64,000 bases of DNA from Bacteroidota bacterium (GTDB taxonomy: Bacteria > Bacteroidota > Bacteroidia > Bacteroidales > VadinHA17). The translations under genes were made by a program, and so were the position numbers. Numbering within the stretch: the stretch's first letter is position 1; every line of letters starts with the position of its first letter. Shown here piece by piece: positions 46,274 to 54,345 of this stretch. A model generated the notes under the pieces. The model ran no database searches. It saw only the letters and a list, made by a program, of their open reading frames with translations, and was not told where the DNA came from. The stretch covers positions 1 through 64,000 of the forward strand of contig JAAYDB010000021.1 of NCBI GenBank assembly GCA_012729475.1, given 5' to 3'.

Positions 46274-48271
46274 ATGAACAAGGCCTCCAATTATCATTCA
46301 CTTTTTGATTCGGAGATAGCTATTCTGCAACAAAATGCCTGCCGATGTGACGACTGGAACAGGATAAAAGCTTCAGCAGAATTTGATCCCGCCAGATGTG
46401 TCGGTGTAGTTTTTTCCGGAGATGTTACTCTTGGTGATTTAAGCGGATCATACACTGACAAAACAGGTGTGACTGTCAAATGCGGGATCTCAAATGCGCA
46501 TATTCACAACTGTACCATTGGATCCAATGTGTTGATAGTAAATGTAGGGGATTACATTGCAAATTACGACATCGAAGACAATGTAGTAATAAAAAACTGC
46601 GGTAAAATATATACCGAAGGAACATCATCCTTTGGCAATGGTACTGAAGTTGCTGTATTGAATGAAACAGGAGGCCGGGCTGTTAAGATATGGGATAAGC
46701 TGTCAGCTCACGAGGCTTATATCATTGCACTCTACAGACACCGGGAAAAGGCTGTCAGGAACATTGAAAACATGATCATGGAATATGCCGTTTCTGTTAG
46801 TTCTGACCGCGGTATTATCCGACATGACAGCACAGTTCTTAATTGTCGTGATATACGGAATGTGAGAATCGGTCCCTACAGTTTTCTGGAAGGGGCTATG
46901 AGACTGAATGAAGGATCTGTTAACAGCTGTAAGGAAGATCCGGTGTTCATAGGTCCCGGAGTTATCATGGATCATTTTATATTATGTTCAGGATCGGAAG
47001 TAACAGAATCAACTCTTATTGATAAATGTTTCATTGGTCAGGGTTGTATGCTGGGGAAGCACTATTCTGCCGAGAACTCTCTCTTCTTTGCCAATTGTGC
47101 AGGGTTTCACGGAGAAGCCTGTTCAATATTTGCCGGCCCTTATACTGTTACCCATCATAAGTCCACTCTCCTTATAGCCGGTATTTTTTCCTTTATGAAT
47201 GCAGGCAGTGGCTCTAACCAGAGTAATCATATGTACAAACTGGGTCCTATTCACCAGGGTATTATGGAGAGAGGATCAAAAACCACAAGCGATTCATACT
47301 TGTTATGGCCTGCCCGTATAGGTCCTTTTACCCTTGTTATGGGCAGACATTATAAGAATATTGATACTTCATCACTTCCTTTCTCATATCTTATAGAAAG
47401 TAATGATGAAAGTATTATTGTACCGGCAATAAACCTGAGAAGTGTCGGAACAATAAGGGATGCACAAAAATGGCCCAAACGTGACAGAAGAAAAGATACG
47501 GACAAGATAGACCAGGTTAATTTTAACCTCCTGAGTCCTTACACTATACGTAAAATGTTTGAGGGAAGGGATCTTTTAAGCAGGATCAGATCTGTCACAG
47601 GGCCTGTTTCAGCATCCTATGCCTACAACAACATGCTTATCAAAGGTCCTTCTCTTGAAAAAGGAATTCAGTTATATCAGATAGGAATAAATAAGTTTCT
47701 AGGTAACTCAATGATCAAACGGCTTGAGAACACGCGGTTCAGAACGGATGAAGATCTGCGGAAGAAGCTGACACCGGATAAATCCCCGGGCAATGGTGAA
47801 TGGGTTGATCTGGCAGGTCTTATTGCGCCTCAGAAAGTTATTGACAGTCTCCTCGAGGATATAGAATCAGGTAAATTATCTTCTCTTGAAAAAATTGAGA
47901 ATGCCTTCCGCACAATACACAATTCATATTACAACTGGGAATGGACATGGGCATGTGAAAGGATTGAACAGGAAGCCGGTAAGCCGGTTAGTCAGTTTAC
48001 CCGTGATGATGTACTTGACATGGTTGAGAAATGGAAGAAAAGTGTCATAGATCTTGATAAAATGCTTTATGAAGATGCCCGGAAAGAGTTCAACCTGTCG
48101 TCAAGAACAGGCTTTGGCATAGACGGGGGAGAAGATGTAAAGAAAAAAGATTTTGAACAGGTACGCGGAGAGTTCGAGTCAAACAGTGTTGTCTCTGCCA
48201 TACAGGACCATATTAAAAAGAAAACAATTCTTGGCGATGAACTGATTGAAAGAATAAATGAGATAAAGTGA
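46274..48271 (+). CDS. DUF4954 left-handed beta-helix protein
   Basis: A 665-residue protein of the DUF4954 family from Bacteroidota. The N-terminal ~400 residues contain hexapeptide-type turns (GVVFSGDVTLGDLSGS, ISNAHIHNCTIGSNVLIVN, SFLEGAMRLNEGSV) as in sugar acyltransferases and nucleotidyltransferases with left-handed beta-helices. The conserved stretch SNQSNHMYKLGPIHQGIMER and HKSTLLIAGIFSF lie in the middle. The C-terminal third is helical and charged. No reaction has been assigned. It follows glmS by 19 nt, suggesting a step on an amino-sugar nucleotide, which is inference. Confidence 0.82.
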   Translation: MNKASNYHSLFDSEIAILQQNACRCDDWNRIKASAEFDPARCVGVVFSGDVTLGDLSGSYTDKTGVTVKCGISNAHIHNCTIGSNVLIVNVGDYIANYDIEDNVVIKNCGKIYTEGTSSFGNGTEVAVLNETGGRAVKIWDKLSAHEAYIIALYRHREKAVRNIENMIMEYAVSVSSDRGIIRHDSTVLNCRDIRNVRIGPYSFLEGAMRLNEGSVNSCKEDPVFIGPGVIMDHFILCSGSEVTESTLIDKCFIGQGCMLGKHYSAENSLFFANCAGFHGEACSIFAGPYTVTHHKSTLLIAGIFSFMNAGSGSNQSNHMYKLGPIHQGIMERGSKTTSDSYLLWPARIGPFTLVMGRHYKNIDTSSLPFSYLIESNDESIIVPAINLRSVGTIRDAQKWPKRDRRKDTDKIDQVNFNLLSPYTIRKMFEGRDLLSRIRSVTGPVSASYAYNNMLIKGPSLEKGIQLYQIGINKFLGNSMIKRLENTRFRTDEDLRKKLTPDKSPGNGEWVDLAGLIAPQKVIDSLLEDIESGKLSSLEKIENAFRTIHNSYYNWEWTWACERIEQEAGKPVSQFTRDDVLDMVEKWKKSVIDLDKMLYEDARKEFNLSSRTGFGIDGGEDVKKKDFEQVRGEFESNSVVSAIQDHIKKKTILGDELIERINEIK

Positions 48272-48279
48272 CGGCTTAC

Positions 48280-49341
48280 TTATCTCCCGGAGTACATCAG
48301 CTCATAGTATTTTTCATAATCACCTGAAATAACATTTTCCATCCATCCGGTGTTGTTCAGGTACCATTCGACAGTTTTTTCAAGACCAGCTTCAAAATCG
48401 GGCAAAGGTGACCATCCCGTTTCTCTGCAGAGTTTAGTACTGTCAATAGCATATCTGAGGTCGTGACCCGGACGATCCTTCACAAAGGTTATCAGTTTTT
48501 CTGAAGTGCCCTCAGACCTGACCAGCTTTCTGTCCATTATTCTGCACAACATCCTGATAAGATCAATATTCTTCCATTCATTATTACCACCGATATTGTA
48601 TGTTTCTCCGGCTTTTCCTTTATGAAAAAGGATATCAATTGCTGCCGAATGATCTTCAACATACAACCAGTCACGTATGTTTTCTCCCTTCCCGTACACA
48701 GGAACGGGTTTGTTGTTTTTGATGTTGTTAATAGCCAGGGGGATCAGTTTCTCGGGAAACTGGTTTGGTCCATAGTTATTGGAACAGTTACTGATCAGTG
48801 CAGGCAAGCCGTAGGTATGAAAGTATGCTCTTACCATGTGGTCGGAACTGGCTTTGGATGCTGAATATGGACTCCTGGGATCGTACCCTGTCTCTTCAGT
48901 AAATTTTCCTTCCTTACCAAGTGTCCCGTAAACTTCATCAGTGGAAATATGATAAAATATCTTATTGTCGAAATTGTTCTTCCAGCAATTCAATGCTGCA
49001 TTAAGAAGATTTACAGTGCCTACTATATTGGTTATAACAAATTCATCCGGACTGGTTATTGATCTGTCTACATGAGATTCAGCTGCCAGATGTATTACAC
49101 CGTGAAAAGAGTATTTCCGGAACAATGCTGTAACACTGTTCTTATCGGCAATGTCAATCTTTTCAAAAATATAATTGTCTTTTTTCTCAATATCAGTAAG
49201 GTTTTCCAGATTACCGGCATAGGTCAGTTTGTCTGCGTTGACAATAAGGTATGAGGGATATTTGTTTACAAAGCGTCGTACGACGTGAGAGCCTATGAAA
49301 CCGGCTCCACCTGTGATGAGAACAGATCTTGTTGTTTCCAT
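48280..49341 (-). CDS. rfbB: dTDP-glucose 4,6-dehydratase
   Basis: Short-chain dehydrogenase/reductase-fold enzyme that converts dTDP-glucose to dTDP-4-keto-6-deoxyglucose, feeding rhamnose and other deoxysugars. It shows the NAD motif TGGAGFIGSHVVRRF, HISTDEVYGTLG and the catalytic YSASK, plus NYGPNQFPEKLIPL, typical of RfbB/RmlB. The 353-residue length is normal. rfbA, rfbC and rfbD are absent from this window. It is last in the wbpE-wbpD-wbpB-galE-rfbB run, 28 nt after galE. Confidence 0.95.
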   Translation of the reverse strand: METTRSVLITGGAGFIGSHVVRRFVNKYPSYLIVNADKLTYAGNLENLTDIEKKDNYIFEKIDIADKNSVTALFRKYSFHGVIHLAAESHVDRSITSPDEFVITNIVGTVNLLNAALNCWKNNFDNKIFYHISTDEVYGTLGKEGKFTEETGYDPRSPYSASKASSDHMVRAYFHTYGLPALISNCSNNYGPNQFPEKLIPLAINNIKNNKPVPVYGKGENIRDWLYVEDHSAAIDILFHKGKAGETYNIGGNNEWKNIDLIRMLCRIMDRKLVRSEGTSEKLITFVKDRPGHDLRYAIDSTKLCRETGWSPLPDFEAGLEKTVEWYLNNTGWMENVISGDYEKYYELMYSGR

Positions 49342-49369
49342 ATGTTAAAAATAATTTAGTGCCAACAGA

Positions 49370-50401
49370 TTAGTCTGTTTTTGTTCTGATATTTATTTCC
49401 CATTTCCAGGCGCTTCTCATGGCTTCGTCAAGGCTACTCACTGTTTTCCACCCCAGCTCCTGGTTAGCAAGGGAGGGATCGGCCCATATTTTTTCTATAT
49501 CACCTGGGCGCCGGCCGGCAATTTTATAATTCAGTTTTTTCCCGGATATTCTTTCAAAGGATTCTATTGCTTCAAGCACGGATGTTCCGTTACCAGTACC
49601 GAGATTGAATATTTCATAATTTGTTTTGTTTTTTCCTGAAGCCAGTCTGTTCACTGCCTCCACATGGGCTTTGGCGAGATCCACAACATGTAGATAGTCT
49701 CTAATACACGAGCCATCAGGGGTATTATAATCATTCCCATATACGAGCAGGGTTTCTCTCAGTCCGATAGCCGTCTGGGTGATAAAAGGCACCAGATTTT
49801 CCGGCACTCCCCGCGGCAGTTCGCCGATTCGTGATGAAGGATGAGCTCCGATAGGATTGAAATATCTGAGTGATACAGCCTTTAGCCTGTTATTGGCGGT
49901 TACAGTATCACGTATTATCTCTTCTCCGATCTGCTTTGTATTTCCATAGGGAGATAAGGCCGGCTGTACGGGTGTTTCTTCAGTAACAGGCAGTATGCCT
50001 GGCTGGCCATAAACGGTACAGGAGGAAGAAAAGACCAGAGATGGAATATTGTGGACGGTCATTGCTTCCAGAAGATTCATAAGAGAAAGCAGATTGTTAC
50101 GGTAATACTTAAGGGGTTTACTGACAGATTCGCTTACGGCTTTAAATGCTGCGAAATGCACTATAGCCTCAATATCACTGTTTTTCCTGAGAAAACTCTC
50201 CAGTCTTTCCGCATCACAGAGATCGAATACTTCAAGTATCGGGGTTATTCCCGTTATCTCGCCGATCCTGTCGGCAATGGAGGCTTCAGAGTTGGAAAGG
50301 TTATCTATAAGGATAACCTCATAACCTGCCGAGATAAGTTCAACAGCAGTGTGCGATCCTATATAGCCTGTTCCGCCGGTCACAATTACTTTCTTCTTCA
50401 T
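49370..50401 (-). CDS. galE: UDP-glucose 4-epimerase
   Basis: Interconverts UDP-glucose and UDP-galactose (and possibly the N-acetyl forms) for surface polysaccharides. It has TGGTGYIGSHTAVEL, SSSCTVYGQPG and the catalytic SPYGNTK, with YNTPDGSCIRDYLHVVDLAK, which is characteristic of GalE. The 343-residue length is normal. It lies 47 nt after wbpB and 28 nt before rfbB on the same strand. Whether it accepts UDP-GlcNAc cannot be told from sequence alone. Confidence 0.95.
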   Translation of the reverse strand: MKKKVIVTGGTGYIGSHTAVELISAGYEVILIDNLSNSEASIADRIGEITGITPILEVFDLCDAERLESFLRKNSDIEAIVHFAAFKAVSESVSKPLKYYRNNLLSLMNLLEAMTVHNIPSLVFSSSCTVYGQPGILPVTEETPVQPALSPYGNTKQIGEEIIRDTVTANNRLKAVSLRYFNPIGAHPSSRIGELPRGVPENLVPFITQTAIGLRETLLVYGNDYNTPDGSCIRDYLHVVDLAKAHVEAVNRLASGKNKTNYEIFNLGTGNGTSVLEAIESFERISGKKLNYKIAGRRPGDIEKIWADPSLANQELGWKTVSSLDEAMRSAWKWEINIRTKTD

Positions 50402-50448
50402 TAATTCAGTTATTATAATTAATAACAGTAACGATCTGAAAAAACAAA

Positions 50449-51402
50449 TTAAAGTGTTTTGAGAACAGGATGATAATTACCCTGTAATCCTATGGGCACA
50501 GCATTTCTGATAGTATAGGCAGTCACCACTGATTGCCTGGCATCATCCAGTCCGAAACCTCTGCCTTCAATAATTTCATTGTAGGTTGACGTATGGAGTT
50601 CGGTAAAACCATCGCTGAATTCAAGCTCTTCTCCTTCTATAGTGATGGAACGGAACGTCCTTTGTCCTTTTTCCCTGCATTCTGCCGGGAGATCATTAGA
50701 GTTAAGGCTGAGGAACCATCTCACCCGTGCATTTTTCAGTTCCAGATAACCACCTGCTCTGGTAGGTTCAGAGATGTTTACCACATTGTTTTTTACCTCT
50801 CCGAAGATCCATCCCAACATATCGAAGAAATGGATTCCTATGTTCGTGGCAATACCTCCTGATTTCTGTATATCGCCCTTCCAGGATATATAATACCAGT
50901 TTCCCCGGCTTGTAATGTAAGTCAGATCAACATCATAGACTTTATCTCTTGGTCCGTTAAGAATTTTCTCCCTTAGTTCCATTATCTTAGGATGCAGACG
51001 TAGCTGCAGCACAGTGTATATTTTGCGTCCGGTCTCTTTCTCAATCTCCTGAAGAGCATCGATATTCCATGGATTAAGCACAATAGGTTTTTCACATATG
51101 GCATCGGCCTGATGTCTCAGAGCAAACCGTATATGAGAGTCGTGCAGGTAATTCGGTGAACATATACTTACATAATCTATCTTGGTGCCTGTTCTTTTAA
51201 GTTTATCAAAATGTCTGTCGAAGCGCTCAAACTCAACAAAAAAATCGCTTTTCGGGAAGAAGCTGTCAAGAAGACCAACACTGTCAAATTTATCAAGACT
51301 AGCCAGCAGGTTGCTGCCAGTATCTTTTATTGCTTTCAGATGGCGGACGGCAATATAACCTGCAACACCTATGAGCCCGAAATTCTTTTGTTCACTATCC
51401 AT
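50449..51402 (-). CDS. wbpB: UDP-GlcNAc-uronate 3-dehydrogenase (WbpB/WlbA-like)
   Basis: Gfo/Idh/MocA-family NAD oxidoreductase that oxidises C3 of UDP-N-acetyl-glucosaminuronate in the di-N-acetylated uronic acid pathway. The N-terminal Rossmann motif reads GLIGVAGYIAVRHLKAIK and the EKP motif is in ADAICEKPIVLNPWN; SGGIATNIGIHFFDMLGWIF matches the WlbA/WbpB group closely. The 317-residue length is normal. It sits between wbpD (13 nt upstream) and galE. The dehydrogenase making the uronate precursor (WbpA) is not in the window. Confidence 0.92.
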   Translation of the reverse strand: MDSEQKNFGLIGVAGYIAVRHLKAIKDTGSNLLASLDKFDSVGLLDSFFPKSDFFVEFERFDRHFDKLKRTGTKIDYVSICSPNYLHDSHIRFALRHQADAICEKPIVLNPWNIDALQEIEKETGRKIYTVLQLRLHPKIMELREKILNGPRDKVYDVDLTYITSRGNWYYISWKGDIQKSGGIATNIGIHFFDMLGWIFGEVKNNVVNISEPTRAGGYLELKNARVRWFLSLNSNDLPAECREKGQRTFRSITIEGEELEFSDGFTELHTSTYNEIIEGRGFGLDDARQSVVTAYTIRNAVPIGLQGNYHPVLKTL

Positions 51403-51415
51403 AATAATTTATATT

Positions 51416-52003
51416 TTATTCGTTTTTTGAAATATTTGTCACGGTTCCGTTTTCCAGTTTGTAGGTGTCTCCTCCTTCAGGACAGACGGCCAGACCCTTT
51501 TCATCAAAAAGCAGCCTGTGTCCGTATTTGCTCATCCATCCTGTCTGCCGGGCAGGATTACCCACTACCAGAGCATAGGGCTTAACATCTTTTGTGACAA
51601 CAGCACCTGCACCTATGAAAGCATAATGGCCGATGACAATACCACATATTATTGTGGCATTTGCCCCGATAGAAGCCCCTTTTTCCACAATAGTGGTTAC
51701 ATAACTGTCTTTCCTCACAACGGCACTCCTGGGATTGATGATATTAGTGAAGACCATCGAAGGACCAAGGAATACGTCATCATGGCACAAAACTCCGGTA
51801 TAGACAGAGACATTGTTCTGAACCTTAACATTATTTCCCAGTATTACACCGGGAGATACAACAACATTTTGTCCTATATTGCAGTTTTCTCCTATCTCCG
51901 ATCCTGTCATGATATGGCTGAAATGCCATATCTTTGTCCCTTTGCCAATGCTACAACCTTCGTCGACAACAGAAGTTTCATGTGCAAAATATTCATTATC
52001 CAT
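51416..52003 (-). CDS. wbpD: UDP-amino-sugar N-acetyltransferase (WbpD/WlbB-like)
   Basis: Left-handed beta-helix acyltransferase that acetylates the 3-amino group formed by the aminotransferase encoded just upstream. Hexapeptide turns run through [51 protein letters not shown] and [10 protein letters not shown], ending [16 protein letters not shown]. The His in WHFSH is the likely catalytic base. The 195-residue length is normal for the WbpD group. It begins 12 nt after wbpE and ends 13 nt before wbpB. Confidence 0.93.
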   Translation of the reverse strand: MDNEYFAHETSVVDEGCSIGKGTKIWHFSHIMTGSEIGENCNIGQNVVVSPGVILGNNVKVQNNVSVYTGVLCHDDVFLGPSMVFTNIINPRSAVVRKDSYVTTIVEKGASIGANATIICGIVIGHYAFIGAGAVVTKDVKPYALVVGNPARQTGWMSKYGHRLLFDEKGLAVCPEGGDTYKLENGTVTNISKNE

Positions 52004-52015
52004 AATTGCTATTTT

Positions 52016-53140
52016 TTAGAAGAAATCAAGTACAGTTGAAGTTATATATTCCAGTTGTTCCTTTTCAATATCCGGGTGCATGGGTAATGATAATACCTCT
52101 TTACAAAGATCGCTTGTTACAGGAAAATCATTTTCACTGTAGCCCAGAAATCTGTATGCCTGCTGCATATGCAGAGGCCCCGGGTAATATATCATTGATG
52201 GTATCTTAGCCTGTTCAAGGTGTTTTTTTAGTTCATCCCTTTTTCCATTACCCACTTTTATTGTGTATTGATGGAAGATATGGGCAGAGAATGCTGATCT
52301 GGCAGGGATACTTATGTAAGGACATCCTGTAAAGGCACTGTCATAAAAATCAGCGGCAGCTCTTCTGGCTGAATTGAACCGGTCGAGATATTTTAGTTTA
52401 ACGTTGAGGATAGCTGCCTGAAGGGTGTCAAGGCGGGAATTGATACCGATATCATTATAGTGATATTTCTCTTTCATCCCGTGATTAGCTATGCTTCTCA
52501 TCTTCTGTGCCAAGGTATCATCGTTGGTGAAAAGGGCTCCTCCGTCGCCGTAGCATCCCAGGTTTTTCGAAGGGAAAAAGGAAGTAGCTCCGATTGTGCC
52601 AATTGTGCCGGCTCTTTTTTTTGAGCCGTCGGAGAAAAAATATTCTGCTCCGGTGGCCTGAGCAACATCCTCAATGACATGAAGTCCATATTCTTTTGCA
52701 ATCTCCATGATGGCTTCCATATCTGCACACTGCCCAAAGAGATGTACAGGTACTATGGCTTTTGTCTTTTCAGTTATTGCTTTTCTTATAGCAGCCGGAG
52801 TTATATTGAAAGTAGCAGGATCAGGATCAGTAAGGACTGGTTTAAGACCCATAAGAGCTACTACTTCTACTGTGGCGATGAAAGTAAAGTTGGTAGTTAT
52901 TACTTCATCACCGGGCTGCAGCCCCAGTGCCATCATAGCTATCTGAAGGGCATCAGTGCCGTTGCCACAGGATATTACATTTTTTACATTCAGGTATTTA
53001 CGAAGAGCCTCTTCAAAAACTCTGACTTCCGGACCTTTAATAAAAGCTGTGGAAGAAATGACTGCCCCGACAGCTTCATCAATTTCAGAGCCTAGTTTTT
53101 CATACTGAGCTCTTAGGTCAACCATCTGTATTTCTCTCAT
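52016..53140 (-). CDS. wbpE: PLP-dependent sugar aminotransferase (WbpE/WlbC/PorR-like)
   Basis: DegT/DnrJ/EryC1/StrS-family aminotransferase that transfers an amino group from glutamate to the 3-keto intermediate. The PLP-binding Lys is in SFFPSKNLGCYGDGG (Lys192 from the start used here). SCGNGTDALQIAMMALG and VPVHLFGQCADM match the WbpE/WlbC group, to which PorR of Porphyromonas (needed for the A-LPS anchor) is similar. I use the ATG at 53140 (MREIQMVDLRAQYEKL); the track's start at 53170 adds ten residues with no family resemblance. It heads the wbpE-wbpD-wbpB-galE-rfbB operon. Confidence 0.92.
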   Translation of the reverse strand: MREIQMVDLRAQYEKLGSEIDEAVGAVISSTAFIKGPEVRVFEEALRKYLNVKNVISCGNGTDALQIAMMALGLQPGDEVITTNFTFIATVEVVALMGLKPVLTDPDPATFNITPAAIRKAITEKTKAIVPVHLFGQCADMEAIMEIAKEYGLHVIEDVAQATGAEYFFSDGSKKRAGTIGTIGATSFFPSKNLGCYGDGGALFTNDDTLAQKMRSIANHGMKEKYHYNDIGINSRLDTLQAAILNVKLKYLDRFNSARRAAADFYDSAFTGCPYISIPARSAFSAHIFHQYTIKVGNGKRDELKKHLEQAKIPSMIYYPGPLHMQQAYRFLGYSENDFPVTSDLCKEVLSLPMHPDIEKEQLEYITSTVLDFF

Positions 53141-53240
53141 GCTGGTAAAAATAAAATACGAAGATATCATATTATGCAGAAAGAAAGAAGTAAGTTTTGA
53201 CCAACAATCCTACTGTTTACAGCAATAAAGATAATTACTG

Positions 53241-53279
53241 AACCCTTCAACCTCTCAACTTCTTCAACTTCTTCAACCC
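53241..53279 (-). repeat. GTTGAAG-type tandem repeat element, copy 2
   Basis: On the minus strand the units GGGTTGAAG, AAGTTGAAG, AAGTTGAG, AGGTTGAAG and GGTT match copy 1 (39476-39513) at nearly every position across 38 bp, with one substitution and a 2-bp length difference. It lies in the divergent gap between wbpE and the HU/SPOR gene. Confidence 0.8.
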
Positions 53280-53320
53280 TCTTTTTTGTTCAAGGAACAC
53301 ACAAAATAATCCTGATTTAG

Positions 53321-53352
53321 TTTACAGACACATATAATTTTTCTTAATTTTG
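53321..53352 (+). promoter_or_regulatory. Promoter for the HU/SPOR gene
   Basis: TTTA (53321-53324), 20 bp and TAATTTTG (53345-53352) match the consensus with one mismatch in the -33 box. The predicted start near 53359 is 14 nt before the ATG. Confidence 0.45.
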
Positions 53353-53372
53353 CACACAGAGGTTAATTTCCG

Positions 53373-54344
53373 ATGGATATTATTGCTTTCATAAGAGATT
53401 TGTTATACAGCCATGACTGCGTCATTGTGCCTGGGTTTGGTGGTTTTATCGGCAATTATACCCCGGCACAGATTGACAAGACTACTTCTACTTTTTCTCC
53501 TCCGGTCAAACAGATATCATTTAACCGTAATCTTAATCATAACGACGGACTTCTTGTGGGCAGGATATCCGGGATTTCGGGAATTAGTTACCAGGATGCC
53601 CGTAATATTGTTGATGAATTCACTCTTTCTCTGAAAAAAAGGCTGGAGAAAGGAGAAAAGATTCAGTTTGAGGGGATTGGCAGTTTCATAAATAATCAGG
53701 AAGGCAGTATACAGTTTGAGCCGGACCGGAATGTTAATTACCATCTGGATTCTTACGGACTGGAACCATTTCAGTATCCTCCTCTCGAAGAATATGATGT
53801 AAGGAAAAGGGTAATTATGCATACAGGGAATACCCTGTCACGCAGACCTGCCAGCGCAAGGGTTCTGTGGAGGGCCGCTGTTATTGTACCCTTAGTGGTA
53901 GCAGCTGTGGCAATATCCCTGAAAACAGATATATTTAAAACCAGACTGGAGAAATCTGCCCTTAACCCTCTGTCTGCCGGTACAACAGAATACAGAGAGA
54001 GTATTTCAGAAAACAGTGATAAAGAATCTTCAGCAGTTACGGCAGATGTTGTTGATGATACCATAAAACCTGTGTTATCGTTTTCATCCTCTGATGATTT
54101 ACAGGTAGCTGTATCAGCAGAAATGACTGATTACTATCTTATTACCGGAAGTTTTCAGTTTAAGGAAAATGCTGATCAACAGGCGGATATCCTGATCAGT
54201 GAAGGTTATATTCCGGAAATTATTCCGGCTCCTAATGGTTTTTTCAGAGTCAGTGCTGCAAGATGTAATGATCTTAATGCAGCAGTGAGCATGAAAGAAT
54301 CACTATCAAAAAAATACCCGGGAACCTGGGTAAAGAAAATCTAG
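53373..54344 (+). CDS. Membrane protein with N-terminal HU-CCDC81 domains and C-terminal SPOR domain
   Basis: A 323-residue Bacteroidota protein. Residues 1-~135 resemble the paired bacterial HU-CCDC81 domains (IRDLLYSHDCVIVPGFGGF, NHNDGLLVGRIS, GIGSFINNQEGSIQFEP). A membrane helix follows at about 164-183 (VLWRAAVIVPLVVAAVAISL), then a Ser/Asp-rich linker and a C-terminal SPOR domain (~246-323, YYLITGSFQFKENADQQADI). The SPOR domain should bind denuded septal peptidoglycan, while the HU-like part faces the cytoplasm. It could therefore link DNA or a cytoplasmic partner to the division site; this is inference. It is convergent with metG. Confidence 0.85.
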   Translation: MDIIAFIRDLLYSHDCVIVPGFGGFIGNYTPAQIDKTTSTFSPPVKQISFNRNLNHNDGLLVGRISGISGISYQDARNIVDEFTLSLKKRLEKGEKIQFEGIGSFINNQEGSIQFEPDRNVNYHLDSYGLEPFQYPPLEEYDVRKRVIMHTGNTLSRRPASARVLWRAAVIVPLVVAAVAISLKTDIFKTRLEKSALNPLSAGTTEYRESISENSDKESSAVTADVVDDTIKPVLSFSSSDDLQVAVSAEMTDYYLITGSFQFKENADQQADILISEGYIPEIIPAPNGFFRVSAARCNDLNAAVSMKESLSKKYPGTWVKKI

Positions 54345-54345
54345 A

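Noticed and set aside
52498-53095. Several 60-150-codon ORFs opposite the wbpE gene and other genes
   Set aside because: They are shadow frames of well-supported genes with no recognisable protein features.
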